In this document: piece by piece, positions 11,222-20,768 of the stretch | Position numbering within the stretch: the first letter of the stretch is position 1 | How the letters are laid out: every line of letters begins with the position of its first letter | Assembly (NCBI GenBank): GCA_947168855.1 | Contig: CAMVNO010000004.1 | Location: 1 to 64,000, forward strand | Direction: 5' to 3' | DNA: 64,000 nucleotides | Source: an uncultured Clostridia bacterium | Lineage (GTDB): Bacteria > Bacillota > Clostridia > Christensenellales > CAG-138 | The notes under the pieces: generated by a model | Database searches by the model: none | What the model was told of the DNA's origin: nothing | Seen by the model: only the letters and a program-made list of their open reading frames with translations | Program-made: the position numbers and the translations under genes

Positions 11222-11530
11222 GTTTTGTTCCTCCGTTTAGTCCATCTTTACATAGGAAAGTTGTATCGTTTTTTCCCGGTTTTCAGCCGGGACCGCAGAC
11301 TATGCCATATATCATCCTATGGTATAATCCTACGTTATTTTAGCAGAAACTTAGGTCCAATGCAAGCGGTATTGGGCATAATAAAAGATATATTTTCAAA
11401 TTTTTGTGTACAAATTGTGAATTCGTACTATATCTTGTGGTCGGCTGGAAATCAGTGACATTTCCGTATACATTTGTTCAAAATTCTGTTGCACCATTTC
11501 AACCGGGTCTCATGCGGATCCCTGTTTGCA
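11222..11530. other. AT-rich intergenic region
   Basis: About 310 bases between the start of the giant repeat gene and the parB terminator. It should hold the minus-strand promoter of the giant gene, but no convincing -35/-10 pair stands out. A TGGTATAAT extended -10 on the plus strand near 11330 has no gene behind it. The short plus-strand ORFs (11225..11458, 11404..11631) have no ribosome binding site and no recognisable protein features. Confidence 0.5.
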
Positions 11531-11562
11531 CAAAAGAAAAAAGGAACGGTATTCCGCTCCTT
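11531..11562 (-). terminator. Intrinsic terminator after parB
   Basis: On the minus strand GGAGCGG-AATA-CCGTTCC forms a 7-bp stem (one G-T pair) followed by TTTTTTC, 20 bases after the parB stop. Confidence 0.8.
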
Positions 11563-11580
11563 TATGATTACTATATTCGG

Positions 11581-12435
11581 TTATTCGTTTCCTACGATCG
11601 TGCGATAAATGCGATCGAGATCCTCGCGTGAGTAGTAATGGATAATGAGTTTCCCTTTGTCCTCACTGCCCTGCACGGAGACCTTGGTGCCCAGCTCGGC
11701 GCGCATACGGTGCATGGCGTTGCGGAATTCCGGCGTCGGTTCCGGCTTTTCCTTATGACGGCGCTTCGGCATTTCGGCAAAGCGCAGCTCGTCCTCAAGA
11801 CGGCGCACCGACCAGTCGCCTTCCACGCATTTTTCAGCCATTTCCATCTGAATGCGCGGATCGCCGACGCCCGCGAGCATCTTACCGTGTCCCGCGGACA
11901 GCCTGCCGTCCTTGATCAGCTTCTGCACCGATTTTGCGAGCGTCAGAAGGCGCAGCGCGTTCGCGATCGCGGGACGGCTCTTGCCGACGCGCTCCGAAAC
12001 CTCTTCCTGCGTCAGATCGTGCTGCTGCATCAGCAGCTTCAGCGCCGCGGCTTCTTCGATCGGGTTCAGGTTCTCACGCTGGATGTTTTCGACCAGCGAG
12101 ATCTCCATGACCGCGTCTTCGTCAATATCCGTCAGCACAACGGGCACGGTCATCAATCCGGCTTGCCGCGCCGCGCGGTAACGACGCTCACCTGCAACGA
12201 TGGTGTAGCGTGCGCCGTTCTTTTTGACAAGGATCGGCTGCACGACGCCGTGACGCTTGATCGACTGCGCCAGCTCGGAAAGCTTGTCCGGATCGAACGT
12301 TTTGCGCGGCTGATTGGGGTTTGTGTCCAAATCATAGAGATCGACCTCGAATGTGCCGTTTTGAGGCTGTTCCGGCGCGTCGAGCTCATCCAGAAGCGCG
12401 TCCAGTCCGCGCCCTAATCCTTTATTCTTTGCCAT
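11581..12435 (-). CDS. parB: Chromosome partitioning protein ParB (Spo0J-like)
   Basis: A 284-residue ParB/Spo0J protein. ParB binds parS, spreads as a CTP-dependent clamp and recruits SMC; with ParA it segregates the replication origin. Visible hallmarks are the N-terminus [11 protein letters not shown], the CTP-binding GERRYRAA motif near residue 85, [16 protein letters not shown], and a helix-turn-helix around [21 protein letters not shown]. The C-terminal part matches the dimerisation domain in position. The start follows AGGAGG. The gene overlaps the end of parA by 14 bases, so the two are co-transcribed and probably translationally coupled. The parS sites just upstream of parA support a chromosomal ParABS locus. 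Identification is secure. Confidence 0.97.
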   Translation of the reverse strand: MAKNKGLGRGLDALLDELDAPEQPQNGTFEVDLYDLDTNPNQPRKTFDPDKLSELAQSIKRHGVVQPILVKKNGARYTIVAGERRYRAARQAGLMTVPVVLTDIDEDAVMEISLVENIQRENLNPIEEAAALKLLMQQHDLTQEEVSERVGKSRPAIANALRLLTLAKSVQKLIKDGRLSAGHGKMLAGVGDPRIQMEMAEKCVEGDWSVRRLEDELRFAEMPKRRHKEKPEPTPEFRNAMHRMRAELGTKVSVQGSEDKGKLIIHYYSREDLDRIYRTIVGNE

Positions 12436-13201
12436 TTGCTTCCTCCTGTTTGATGAATTCTTCCGCTAAATTGATATACGCCTTGGCGCCGATGTTACGC
12501 GCATCGTACAGCGTGATCGGCAGACCGTGGCTCGGCGCTTCGCTCATCCGGACCGAACGCGGAATGATCGTGTTATACACCTTTTCCCGGAAATACTTTT
12601 TTACCTCTTCCACGACCTGTACGCACAGGTTCAGCCGTGAGGAGAACATCGTCAGTACAACGCCCTCGATGTCCAGCTTGGCGTTCAGATTGCGCCTTAC
12701 GAGCTTCACCGTGTTCATCAGCTGTGACAGACCCTCAAGTGCGTAGTATTCGCACTGGATCGGTACGAGCAGAGAATCCGAAGCCGTCAACGCGTTCAGC
12801 GTCAAAAGACCGAGGGACGGGGGACAGTCGATGAAAATGTAGTCGTAACGGTCCGCAATCGGCGAGAGCGCCTGTTTCAGCCTCTGTTCACGCGCGATCA
12901 TCGTTACCAGTTCGACCTCCGCGCCCGCAAGCTCGATCCTTGACGGCAGGACGTCCAGCGTTTCGATCATCGTTTGGCGGATCGCTTCCTCTGCGGGAAC
13001 GTCGTCGATCAGCACGTCATAGCTTGAGGGAAATTCCTTTTTCTTCGTCACGCCGAGACCGCTCGTGCTGTTGCCCTGCGGATCCAGGTCGACAAGCAAT
13101 ACACGTCTGCCCGTCTGCGCGACGCAGGCGCTCAGATTGATCGCCGTCGTCGTTTTGCCTACGCCGCCTTTTTGATTTGTAATAGAAATAATCTTGCCCA
13201 T
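12422..13201 (-). CDS. parA: Chromosome partitioning ATPase ParA (Soj-like)
   Basis: A 259-residue ParA/Soj/MinD-type deviant Walker ATPase. It forms ATP-dependent dimers on DNA and, stimulated by ParB, moves origins apart; in Bacillus, Soj also regulates DnaA. The deviant Walker [10 protein letters not shown] lies near residue 11, the switch region is VDLDPQGN, and FIDCPPSLG is the Walker B region. I start at the ATG at 13201 because AAAGGAG sits just upstream and the protein then begins [13 protein letters not shown], as is normal for the family; the ORF-track start 12 codons earlier has no such site. First gene of the parAB operon, with a good promoter at 13223-13251. Confidence 0.97.
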   Translation of the reverse strand: MGKIISITNQKGGVGKTTTAINLSACVAQTGRRVLLVDLDPQGNSTSGLGVTKKKEFPSSYDVLIDDVPAEEAIRQTMIETLDVLPSRIELAGAEVELVTMIAREQRLKQALSPIADRYDYIFIDCPPSLGLLTLNALTASDSLLVPIQCEYYALEGLSQLMNTVKLVRRNLNAKLDIEGVVLTMFSSRLNLCVQVVEEVKKYFREKVYNTIIPRSVRMSEAPSHGLPITLYDARNIGAKAYINLAEEFIKQEEANGKE

Positions 13202-13222
13202 ATTCGCTCCTTTTCCGGTTCC

Positions 13223-13251
13223 ATTATAACGCGTCATATCCGCATTTGCAA
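13223..13251 (-). promoter_or_regulatory. SigA-type promoter of parAB
   Basis: TTGCAA, 17 bases, TATAAT on the minus strand, about 20 bases upstream of the parA start. The weaker parS-like site begins 21 bases upstream of the -35, so ParB loading could affect this promoter. Confidence 0.75.
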
Positions 13252-13272
13252 GACCGTATCGTCACATTTCAT

Positions 13273-13288
13273 TGTTTCACGGAAAACA
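13273..13288. promoter_or_regulatory. Degenerate parS site
   Basis: TGTTTCACGGAAAACA matches the 16-bp parS palindrome at 14 of 16 positions. It lies 38 bp from the perfect site. It is close enough to be a secondary ParB nucleation site. Confidence 0.6.
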
Positions 13289-13310
13289 TTTTTGTGCACG
13301 CCCAATACTG

Positions 13311-13326
13311 TGTTTCACGTGAAACA
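13311..13326. promoter_or_regulatory. parS site (perfect)
   Basis: TGTTTCACGTGAAACA is identical to the consensus Bacillota parS, the loading site for ParB. It lies between parA and glgA. parS clusters near the origin in most bacteria, so this window may be origin-proximal. Confidence 0.95.
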
Positions 13327-13351
13327 CAAAAAGCCGCTCAAATGAGCGGCT
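13327..13351 (-). terminator. Terminator of the glycogen operon
   Basis: AGCCGCTCATTTGAGCGGCT with an 8-bp stem, followed on the minus strand by TTTTTG. It sits 18 bases after the glgA stop and directly abuts parS. Confidence 0.85.
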
Positions 13352-13369
13352 CTGATAGAACATGTGTCT

Positions 13370-14956
13370 TTATTCGGGTTTCTTGGTCTTTGTTGTGGTG
13401 GACTTCTTTGCAGTTGACGCCGTCTTCTTCGCGGCAGGTTTCTTTTCCGTTGTCTTGTCTGCCGCGGGTTTGACCGTGCGCGTCACGCGACGGCGTACCG
13501 GCTTCGGCGGTTCTTCATCCGGCAGCCCGAGCAGATTGCGATAGAGCTCCATATATTTACGCGCGGAAACAGCCCAGGAGAAATCCGTCTTCATGGCGCG
13601 CTTCATCAACCGCTTCCACATCTCGCGATCGTCGTACCAATAACCGACCGCGTGCTCCAGCACGTGCAGCATGTCATGCGCGTTATAGTCGTGGAAGCTG
13701 AAGCCGTTTCCGTCGTCCGTATACCAGTTGTACGGCAGAACGCTGTCCCGAAGTCCGCCGGTTTCGCGAACGAGCGGAATGGAACCGTACCGCATGGCGA
13801 TCATCTGACTGAGACCGCAGGGCTCAAATTGCGACGGCATCAGATAAATATCGCTCGCCGCGTACACACGCCGTGCGATCTGCTCGTCGTGACGGAGGCA
13901 GCAGACGAATCTGCCGGGGAAGCGGTACTGCGCTTCGCGGAACGCGTTCTCAAAATACGCATCGCCGGTGCCGACAACGACCAACTGAATGTCCATGCGC
14001 ATAATGTCGTTCAGAACACAGGTAACAAGATCCAGACCTTTCTGCGCAGTCAGTCGCGTGACCATTGCAACAAGCGGCACGTCACGCTTCTGCAAGCCGA
14101 GCTCTTCCTGCAGCGCAGCCTTGTCGAGCTTCTTCCCAGACGGATCCGCCGCGTTATAATGAACGGGAATATGCATATCTGTGCTCGGATCAAACGATAT
14201 TCCGTCTATTCCGTTCAGGATGCCCGACAGGACGTTTTGCCTTGCGCGCAGCAAACCGTCCAGCCGCTCGCCGTAGTAACCGGTTCGGATCTCCTCGGCG
14301 TAGGTCGGGCTGACCGTGGTGATGCGGTTGGCAAACACGAGACCCGCCTTCATAAACGACAGCAGCCCATAGAATTCGAGGTTGTTCGGGGAGAAATAGC
14401 CCTCGTTGAGCCCGAGCACGCTGTTGATCCGATGCCAGTCGAAGATGCCCTGGAATTTCAGGTTGTGGATCGTGAACACGGTGTGCACATCGCGATACTC
14501 GGCAATCATGCGATATTGGTCGTTAAGCAGCACGGGAATAAGACCGGTCTGCCAGTCGTTGCAATGGATCACGTCGGGATAGTAGTTCATATGCTTGAAC
14601 GACTCGAGCACGGCGCGGCAGAAGAACGCAAAGCGGAAGCCTTCCTGTTCGTCGCCCGTGTAGATCTTATCGCCGCCGAACATCGCAAGATTGTCGACAA
14701 AGTAGAATTTGACGCCGTCCTGCTCGAGCATGTCGATCCCGCAGAACACGGAATAGCTGCCCAGCTGCAGATTGAAATGGCAGATATGCTGCATCTTGTA
14801 GATGTAATAATCGCCGATCTGCGTGTATTTCGGGATCATGACCGCGACTTCGGCGCCCTGACGGACGAGCTCCTTCGGGAGCGAGCCCACGACGTCGGCA
14901 AGACCGCCGGTCTTGATGAACGGGAAGCATTCGCTTGCCGTAAACAGTATTTTCAT
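13370..14956 (-). CDS. glgA: Glycogen synthase GlgA (GT5) with a basic C-terminal tail
   Basis: A 528-residue ADP-glucose glycogen synthase that adds glucosyl units from ADP-glucose to the growing alpha-1,4-glucan. The N-terminal KTGGLADV motif (residues 17-24) binds ADP-glucose; the C-terminal PSQFEPCGLSQM and ETGGLRDSV motifs belong to the GT5 catalytic domain. The start follows AAGGAG. Odd feature: after the normal end of the enzyme (about residue 480) there is a tail of about 45 residues made almost only of Lys, Ala, Thr, Arg and Pro (for example KKTASTAKKSTTTK). It resembles histone H1-like tails and is not part of usual GlgA. Last gene of the operon, 23 bases after glgD. Confidence 0.97.
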   Translation of the reverse strand: MKILFTASECFPFIKTGGLADVVGSLPKELVRQGAEVAVMIPKYTQIGDYYIYKMQHICHFNLQLGSYSVFCGIDMLEQDGVKFYFVDNLAMFGGDKIYTGDEQEGFRFAFFCRAVLESFKHMNYYPDVIHCNDWQTGLIPVLLNDQYRMIAEYRDVHTVFTIHNLKFQGIFDWHRINSVLGLNEGYFSPNNLEFYGLLSFMKAGLVFANRITTVSPTYAEEIRTGYYGERLDGLLRARQNVLSGILNGIDGISFDPSTDMHIPVHYNAADPSGKKLDKAALQEELGLQKRDVPLVAMVTRLTAQKGLDLVTCVLNDIMRMDIQLVVVGTGDAYFENAFREAQYRFPGRFVCCLRHDEQIARRVYAASDIYLMPSQFEPCGLSQMIAMRYGSIPLVRETGGLRDSVLPYNWYTDDGNGFSFHDYNAHDMLHVLEHAVGYWYDDREMWKRLMKRAMKTDFSWAVSARKYMELYRNLLGLPDEEPPKPVRRRVTRTVKPAADKTTEKKPAAKKTASTAKKSTTTKTKKPE

Positions 14957-14979
14957 GATGATTCTCCTTTCAAAGCATG

Positions 14980-16107
14980 TCAGACGGTCAGATTCTTGCG
15001 GAAGACGAGCGGAATGCCCTCGTACCCCGTGAGCTGCCGTCCGGCGTTGACGGTCACGTTCTTGTCAAGGATGACATGATCGAGCACCGCGCCCTTTCGT
15101 ACGGTGACGCCCTGCATCAGGATCGAGTTCTTGACGATCGCGCCGCGCTCCACGGTGACGCCGCGGAACAGGATGGAATCCTCAACGGTGCCGTCGATCA
15201 TACAGCCGTCCGCCATGACCACGTTGTGCACGTCCGCCCAGTCGCCGTACCGGGTCGCGATCTCGTCCTTGACCTTGGTGTAGATCGGATGCCGCATGTT
15301 ATAAAGATCCCTTGCAGCGCCGGCGTTCAAAAGCTCCATGTTGTGCATGAAATAGGTGTTGATCGAATCGATTCTGCCGACATAGCCGTCGTACCGCCAG
15401 CCCATGATCTTGAGATCCCTGACCCGCGGAAGCAGGACCTCGCGCACGAAATCCACCGCACCGCGCGAATAGGATTCCTCGACCAGATCCTCGAAAAGAT
15501 CCTTGTCGATGATCATGACCTCGCAGGAGCGGAAATTCGAGCCCGGGTTTCTGGGATTCCATTCGAGGCGCTTGACCGTCATCCCGTCGTCGTCCAGCAG
15601 CAGCCGCAGATCGCGGTTCTGCTCCTCGGGGAAGAAGCGGGGATCCTCGTTGTACATGATGGTGATATCCGCGCCGGTATCGCGATGCTGCCTGAGGATC
15701 GCGTCGAACGTCGTATTGAATACGATATGGCTGCCGCAGAGAATCAGATATCTCTGGTTCGAACGGCGAATGTACTGCATGATGGAGTGGAACGCGTCGA
15801 TGTCGCCGCGATACACGCCGGTGTTGTCCTTTGTGGAGAACGGGGGGAGGAGGAACAGACCGTCGCGCTTGCGGTTCAGGTCCCATTCCTTGCCGGTCCC
15901 GAGGTGGTCCATCATGGAATGATAGTTCTTCTGCACGATGAGACCGACGTTGCGGATGCCGGTGTTGACAAGATCGGACAGAACGAAGTCGATGACGCGA
16001 TAGCGTCCGCCGAACGGCACTGCGGCAACCGCGCGGGAAAGAACGAGATCGCGCATATAAGGATTGTGTTCGCCCGTAAAGATCAGACCGAATGCTTCCT
16101 GATTCAT
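14980..16107 (-). CDS. glgD: GlgD, regulatory ADP-glucose pyrophosphorylase subunit
   Basis: A 375-residue GlgD protein, the partner of GlgC in many Bacillota. It keeps the nucleotidyltransferase fold ([31 protein letters not shown]) and a C-terminal left-handed beta-helix of hexapeptide repeats. It lacks the N-terminal LAGGxGSRL loop that binds nucleotide in GlgC, having [14 protein letters not shown] in its place. In characterised systems GlgD is weakly active or inactive alone but activates GlgC; that role is applied here by family. Its ATG overlaps the glgC stop as ATGA, so the subunits are translationally coupled, which suits a stoichiometric complex. Confidence 0.95.
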   Translation of the reverse strand: MNQEAFGLIFTGEHNPYMRDLVLSRAVAAVPFGGRYRVIDFVLSDLVNTGIRNVGLIVQKNYHSMMDHLGTGKEWDLNRKRDGLFLLPPFSTKDNTGVYRGDIDAFHSIMQYIRRSNQRYLILCGSHIVFNTTFDAILRQHRDTGADITIMYNEDPRFFPEEQNRDLRLLLDDDGMTVKRLEWNPRNPGSNFRSCEVMIIDKDLFEDLVEESYSRGAVDFVREVLLPRVRDLKIMGWRYDGYVGRIDSINTYFMHNMELLNAGAARDLYNMRHPIYTKVKDEIATRYGDWADVHNVVMADGCMIDGTVEDSILFRGVTVERGAIVKNSILMQGVTVRKGAVLDHVILDKNVTVNAGRQLTGYEGIPLVFRKNLTV

Positions 16108-17342
16108 GCTTTCATTCCTCCGTTCGTAAACTGTCCGAGCGTTTCGGCGGTCACGACCGCGCCGCGCGGGATGACGGTATCCGCGGGGATCGTCACGTCA
16201 TTGCCGATCAGCACGATATCGCCGGTCAGGTGATTGTCGACCGTTTCTCCGTCCTTCGGCGGCACACCGATCTGCACGCGTTCGCCGATGACTGCGTTTT
16301 CGCCGACGATCGCCTTGTTCACAACACAGCTCTCGCCGATGACGGCGTTCGGGAATATGACCGAATCGACCACCTCCGTGCGGGCTTCCGCCTTCGCGCC
16401 GCAGAACAGCACGCTGTGTCTGACGCTGCCGCGCACCACGCAGCCCTCCGCTACGAGACTGTTTTTAACGTCCGCGTTATGATCGGTGTAGTGCGGCGGC
16501 ATGACCGGGTTGCGCGTGTAGATGCGCCATGCCGGATCGTTCAGATCGAGCACGGGCGTTTCGCCCAGAAGGTCCATGTTCGCTTCCCAAAGGCTCTGGA
16601 TCGTTCCGACGTCCTTCCAATAGCCCTCGAACGGATAGGCGACCATCTTTTCGCCGGCGTTCAGCATATTCGGAATGATGTTCTTGCCAAAATCGTTTTC
16701 GCTCGAAGGATCGGCGTCGTCGCGCTCCATGTAATCGCGCAGGAGCTTCCAATTGAAGATATAGATGCCCATCGAGGCGTTGTTGCTCTTCGGAATCTTC
16801 GGCTTTTCCTCAAACGAAACGATCCTGCCGGCTTCGTCCGTGTTCATGATGCCGAAGCGGTGCGCCTCTTCCATCGGAACCCGAAGCACCGCGATCGTCG
16901 CCGCCGCGTTGTTGGCCACGTGGAATTTGAGCATCTTTGTGTAGTCCATCTTATAGATGTGATCTCCCGAAAGGATCAGCACGTAATCGGGATCGTACTG
17001 ATCGAGGAAGGAGCGGTTCTGCCAGATCGCGTTCGCCGTTCCGGAATACCACCGCCCGTCATGCTCTGTCATATACGGCGGAAGCACAAATACGCCGCCG
17101 TTTGTGCGGTCGAGGTCCCAGTGCTGACCGGTGCCGAGGTACGCGTTCAACGCCAGCGGACGATACTGCGTGAGAACGCCGACGGTGTCGATGTCGGAGT
17201 TCACGCAGTTACTGAGCGGAAAGTCGATGATGCGGTACTTTCCGCCGAAGGGGACCGCAGGCTTTGCCATGCTGGAGGTCAGAACGCCCAAACGGCTGCC
17301 CTGTCCGCCGGCAAGCAGCATGCAGACGATTTTCTTTTTCAT
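16104..17342 (-). CDS. glgC: Glucose-1-phosphate adenylyltransferase GlgC
   Basis: A 412-residue ADP-glucose pyrophosphorylase: ATP plus glucose-1-phosphate gives ADP-glucose and pyrophosphate, the committed step of bacterial glycogen synthesis. The N-terminal [14 protein letters not shown] loop is intact, followed by [25 protein letters not shown] and a [14 protein letters not shown] region that carries the metal-binding aspartate. The C-terminus is a hexapeptide beta-helix ([25 protein letters not shown]). It overlaps both neighbours by ATGA: glgB upstream and glgD downstream. Confidence 0.97.
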   Translation of the reverse strand: MKKKIVCMLLAGGQGSRLGVLTSSMAKPAVPFGGKYRIIDFPLSNCVNSDIDTVGVLTQYRPLALNAYLGTGQHWDLDRTNGGVFVLPPYMTEHDGRWYSGTANAIWQNRSFLDQYDPDYVLILSGDHIYKMDYTKMLKFHVANNAAATIAVLRVPMEEAHRFGIMNTDEAGRIVSFEEKPKIPKSNNASMGIYIFNWKLLRDYMERDDADPSSENDFGKNIIPNMLNAGEKMVAYPFEGYWKDVGTIQSLWEANMDLLGETPVLDLNDPAWRIYTRNPVMPPHYTDHNADVKNSLVAEGCVVRGSVRHSVLFCGAKAEARTEVVDSVIFPNAVIGESCVVNKAIVGENAVIGERVQIGVPPKDGETVDNHLTGDIVLIGNDVTIPADTVIPRGAVVTAETLGQFTNGGMKA

Positions 17343-19225
17343 TCCTTTGCTCCTTTCGGATCTTTTTTATCGGGTGTGAAGCGGAAGAATACCGCGCCGT
17401 AGGCGGGCAGCTTCACATGCAGACGGTGACGGAACTTGCCGAACGGCTCCTCGACGGTCTTGACCGGTTCGTTGAACGACAGACCGCCGCCGCCGAAATA
17501 CGGAGCATCGGTCGAGAAGATCTCGGAATACGTGCCGGCATTTTCGCTGCCGAGGCAATAATCGTCCCAGGGAACGGGTGTGAAATTGAATACGCACAGG
17601 ATCGGATTCCCGTCGGCGTCCTTTCGCACGAATGCCGCAATCGAATGCACGGCGTCGTCCACCGCGATCCAGTCAAAGCCCTTCCAATCGTCGTCGCACT
17701 GATAGAGCGCGGGCGTGCGGCGATAGAACTTGTTCATCTCGCGCACATAGCACTGCATTTCCGCATGCTTCGGATAGTCCAGAAGCATCCAGTCGAGCGA
17801 ATCGTCGAACCGCCACTCGATGAACTGACCGAACTCCATACCCATAAACGTCAGCTTCTTGCCCGGATGCGACATCTGGTAGGCGTACAGAAGCCTCAGC
17901 TGCGCAAATTTCTGCCAGTAATCGCCCGGCATCTTGTTCAGCATGGACAGCTTTCCGTGCACTACCTCATCGTGCGAGAACGCCAGGATATAATTCTCCG
18001 AGAACGCATACATCAGGGAGAACGTCAGCTTATCGTGATGCCATTTCCGGTAGAGCGAATCCATCTGCATATAGCGCAGCATGTCGTTCATCCAGCCCAT
18101 ATTCCACTTGTAGTCAAAGCCCAGGCTGTCCTCGTGCTTGTTCGTCACGCGCGGGAACGCCGTGCTCTCCTCGGCGATCAGGATCTTGTTGCCGGGGATC
18201 TCCCTGACCGCCGCGGCGATCTTGTGGAACAGGTTGATCGCGTCGAGGTTTTCCTTGCCGCCGTACTGGTTCGGATACCATTCGCCGTCGTTTCTGCCGT
18301 AATCGAGATACAGCATGCAGCTCACGGCGTCGACGCGCAGACCGTCGATGTGGAACTCCTTGAGCCAGTAGCACGCGTTGGATACGAGGAAGCTCTGCAC
18401 CTGCGTTCTGCCGTAGTCGAACAGCAGCGTGCCCCACTGCTTCATTTCGGAACGCCGCCAGTCGGGATGCTCGTACGTCGGCGTGCCGTCAAAGTACGCA
18501 AGCCCGTAGCTGTCGCGCGTGAAATGCGCCGGTACCCAGTCCATGATCACGCCGAGTCCCTTTGCATGCGCGCGGTCGACAAAATAGCGGAAATCGTCCG
18601 GCGTGCCGTAACGCGTCGTCGGCGCATAGTAGCCGGTGACCTGATAGCCCCAGCTCGGATTGAACGGATACGCCATCAGCGGCATGCATTCGATGTGCGT
18701 GTAGCCCATGTCGGCGCAGTAATCGACCAGCTCCGTCGCAAGCTCGCGATATCCGAGCCCCTTGCGCCACGAGCCCAGATGCACCTCATAGATGTTCATC
18801 GGCTCGCTGTGCCGCTTCGAGCAGTGCGCAAGATACGCTTCGTCCGTCCACGGGAATTCGCCCGCTTCCCAGACCATCGACGCCGTTCCGGCGACCTCGC
18901 AGCGCTGCGCGTACGGGTCCGCCTTCATCGAGACGTTGCCGTCCGGTCCCTGTACCGCGTATTTATAGAGCTGTCCCTCGTGCGCGATGCCTATGAGGAC
19001 CTCCCATACGCCGGTTGAACCGACCGGATGCATCGGATCAGCATTCGGGTTCCAGCCGTTCCAGTCGCCCGCGACTGCAACGCTTCTTGCATTCGGCGCC
19101 CATACGGAAAACCGCCAGACCCATTCGCCATTATTTTCCACCCTGTGGCAGCCGAGCGAACGGTAAGCGGTTTTCGTTGTACCTTCGTTAAAATAATACA
19201 ATTCTTCATCCGTTAAATGCGACAT
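17339..19225 (-). CDS. glgB: 1,4-alpha-glucan branching enzyme GlgB (GH13)
   Basis: A 628-residue branching enzyme that cuts alpha-1,4 chains and re-attaches them as alpha-1,6 branches. It has an N-terminal CBM48-type domain ([20 protein letters not shown], about residues 38-57) and a GH13 barrel with the catalytic set: Asp in DGLRVDAV, Glu in IAEEST and Asp in [11 protein letters not shown]-terminal all-beta domain follows. GAGGTG precedes the ATG. It is the first gene of glgBCDA, with a promoter at 19287-19315. No glycogen phosphorylase or debranching enzyme is present in the window. Confidence 0.97.
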   Translation of the reverse strand: MSHLTDEELYYFNEGTTKTAYRSLGCHRVENNGEWVWRFSVWAPNARSVAVAGDWNGWNPNADPMHPVGSTGVWEVLIGIAHEGQLYKYAVQGPDGNVSMKADPYAQRCEVAGTASMVWEAGEFPWTDEAYLAHCSKRHSEPMNIYEVHLGSWRKGLGYRELATELVDYCADMGYTHIECMPLMAYPFNPSWGYQVTGYYAPTTRYGTPDDFRYFVDRAHAKGLGVIMDWVPAHFTRDSYGLAYFDGTPTYEHPDWRRSEMKQWGTLLFDYGRTQVQSFLVSNACYWLKEFHIDGLRVDAVSCMLYLDYGRNDGEWYPNQYGGKENLDAINLFHKIAAAVREIPGNKILIAEESTAFPRVTNKHEDSLGFDYKWNMGWMNDMLRYMQMDSLYRKWHHDKLTFSLMYAFSENYILAFSHDEVVHGKLSMLNKMPGDYWQKFAQLRLLYAYQMSHPGKKLTFMGMEFGQFIEWRFDDSLDWMLLDYPKHAEMQCYVREMNKFYRRTPALYQCDDDWKGFDWIAVDDAVHSIAAFVRKDADGNPILCVFNFTPVPWDDYCLGSENAGTYSEIFSTDAPYFGGGGLSFNEPVKTVEEPFGKFRHRLHVKLPAYGAVFFRFTPDKKDPKGAKE

Positions 19226-19286
19226 ACTTACACCTCATCCCCGGGTCTGCGGGTAAAAATCCCGCGCCCGCTATTTATACGTTTAT

Positions 19287-19315
19287 ATAATATCATATCT
19301 TTCGAATAATGGAAA
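19287..19315 (-). promoter_or_regulatory. Promoter of the glgBCDA operon
   Basis: TTTCCA, 17 bases, TATTAT on the minus strand, with an extended -10 TG one base before the -10. The leader of about 50 bases contains GCGGG/CCCGC arms that could form a hairpin just upstream of the glgB ribosome binding site. Confidence 0.6.
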
Positions 19316-19367
19316 GTGTTTCCTTCGGTGAATTTATTGCGAAAACGTGAAATTTTATCGGAATCGT

Positions 19368-19396
19368 TTCATTTTTCGCAGAAAATGTGGTATACT
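19368..19396 (+). promoter_or_regulatory. Probable promoter of the first M23 gene
   Basis: TATACT with a weak TTCATT 17 bases upstream, about 30 bases before the ATG and divergent from the glg promoter. Confidence 0.45.
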
Positions 19397-19424
19397 GCAC
19401 CAAAAAGAGAAAGGAGCGGCGCAT

Positions 19425-20591
19425 ATGAAGGATACGGCAAAGCGATGGATCCTGATCGGAAGCTTTGCGCTCATTCTGGCGGCGCTTGCGATCCTGCTGC
19501 CGCTGCTTGCTTCCCGAACCCGTCCTGCCTCCGCTTTCTCGGAGCCGCTCACAATCATCACTCCCGAACCGGAAACCGGAGAGGACGCAATCGCCGTCCG
19601 CACGCCCGCGCCGACGCCCACGCCCGTGATCACCACGCCGCGTCCGGTTTATCCCGAAAAGGCCGTCAATCTCCTGGTCAACGGCACGCCGCTGTTCGCG
19701 GTTGCAAACCGGGAGGTCGCGGAGCAGCTTGTCCGCATCTTTTTGGATGAATGCGCGTACGAGAATCTCAGCGGAAACGCGATCCTTCTGACGGCGTCGA
19801 TCGACGCGCAGCTTGCGACCGTCCCCGCAGACGGCAGCGTGGAATACCTCGAATTCGACGTCGCGCTGAACCTTCTCCGAAAGGACCGCTCGCTGATCCC
19901 CGTGCGGCGCACCGCGGAACGCGTGGAGATCCGAACGGAGATCGCCAAGCCGAAGACCGGCCGCACGCCGCTGCTGCCGAAGGGCTCGCGGATCTTCCGA
20001 AAGCTCGGTTCGCCCTCGCGCACGCTGATCTATACCGAAACGCTCTATAAGGAAGGGCTTCCCGTTTCCGAAGCCGAAACGCTCAACACCCCGGTGCAGA
20101 GCGGAAGCGCGCGCAGCGAGCTTGTCGGCACCTATGCGCTGCCCGCCGGTTCGGTCTATGATCCGGAAGCGCCGAACCTTTCCGAGGGGAAGGCGGGGCC
20201 AAAGCCCGCGTCTCTGTCCTTTGTTGCGCCGATCCGCGGAAAGCTTACCGCATACTACGGTCTTCAGACCGGCGAAATGCATTACGGCGTCGACTACACC
20301 GCCGCGCCCGAAACGCGCGTGGTCGCGCCGGAATCCGGCACGGTCGTCTTCCTCGGGGAACGTCCCGGGCTCGGTTTTGTCATCGACATCCGCCACGACG
20401 AGGGCTTTGTTTCCCGCATTGCCGTCGGCGCGAACACCGCCGTCCCCGGGCTGCTGCTCGAAAAGCATGTGAACAAGGGCGATGTGATCGCGCATCTCCC
20501 GGCAACGGAGGGCGCGAAGGTGTCCGTTCTGCATTATGAGCTTTTGCACGACGGCGTGCCGTATAATCCGCTGTTCTATCTGCCCTCCTGA
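19425..20591 (+). CDS. Membrane-anchored G5-like/M23 protein, probably not an active peptidase
   Basis: A 388-residue protein. The ATG at 19425 is chosen over the ORF-track start because GGAG lies 8 bases upstream and a membrane segment (residues about 8-28) then begins the protein. A Thr-Pro linker (TPAPTPTPVI) leads to a region like a G5 domain (LPKGSRIF...VGTY, about 180-240) and a C-terminal LytM/M23 fold. In M23, Zn is bound by HxxxD and the second His of HxH, while the first His of HxH is catalytic. Here HYGVDYT supplies the first two ligands, but the last motif reads SVLHYEL, with Val at the catalytic His position. I infer a structural or binding role, as for degenerate M23 proteins in sporulation and division. 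A SpoIIQ-like M23 gene follows, separated by a terminator. Confidence 0.8.
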   Translation: MKDTAKRWILIGSFALILAALAILLPLLASRTRPASAFSEPLTIITPEPETGEDAIAVRTPAPTPTPVITTPRPVYPEKAVNLLVNGTPLFAVANREVAEQLVRIFLDECAYENLSGNAILLTASIDAQLATVPADGSVEYLEFDVALNLLRKDRSLIPVRRTAERVEIRTEIAKPKTGRTPLLPKGSRIFRKLGSPSRTLIYTETLYKEGLPVSEAETLNTPVQSGSARSELVGTYALPAGSVYDPEAPNLSEGKAGPKPASLSFVAPIRGKLTAYYGLQTGEMHYGVDYTAAPETRVVAPESGTVVFLGERPGLGFVIDIRHDEGFVSRIAVGANTAVPGLLLEKHVNKGDVIAHLPATEGAKVSVLHYELLHDGVPYNPLFYLPS

Positions 20592-20607
20592 TCACGAAAG
20601 TCACAAA

Positions 20608-20648
20608 GACCGTTCAAAGCCGGATCCGGTTTGAACGGTCTCTTTTTT
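20608..20648 (+). terminator. Terminator after the first M23 gene
   Basis: GACCGTTCAAA...TTTGAACGGTC, an 11-bp stem followed by TCTTTTTTG, 16 bases after the stop. Confidence 0.9.
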
Positions 20649-20721
20649 GTGTTCCGCAAATGAAATGCCGACGCCGTATCCGCGCATTCCGCCTTGCCCG
20701 AAAATTTTGGCAATCGGATCG

Positions 20722-20751
20722 GTATACATTTTTTCACACGCGTCCATACTA
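20722..20751 (+). promoter_or_regulatory. Forespore sigma (SigG-like) promoter of the SpoIIQ-like gene
   Basis: GTATA, 18 bases, CATACTA. This fits the Bacillus subtilis SigG consensus (GHATR, 17-18 bases, CATWHTA) at every position, and the -10 ends 17 bases before the start codon. SigF and SigG recognition overlap; the SigF -10 pattern is a poorer match here. Confidence 0.6.
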
Positions 20752-20768
20752 CAGCCGAGGTGATAAAA

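Noticed and set aside
11225-11631. Two short plus-strand ORFs between the giant gene and parB
   Set aside because: No ribosome binding site, no recognisable composition, and they overlap the parB terminator and coding end.
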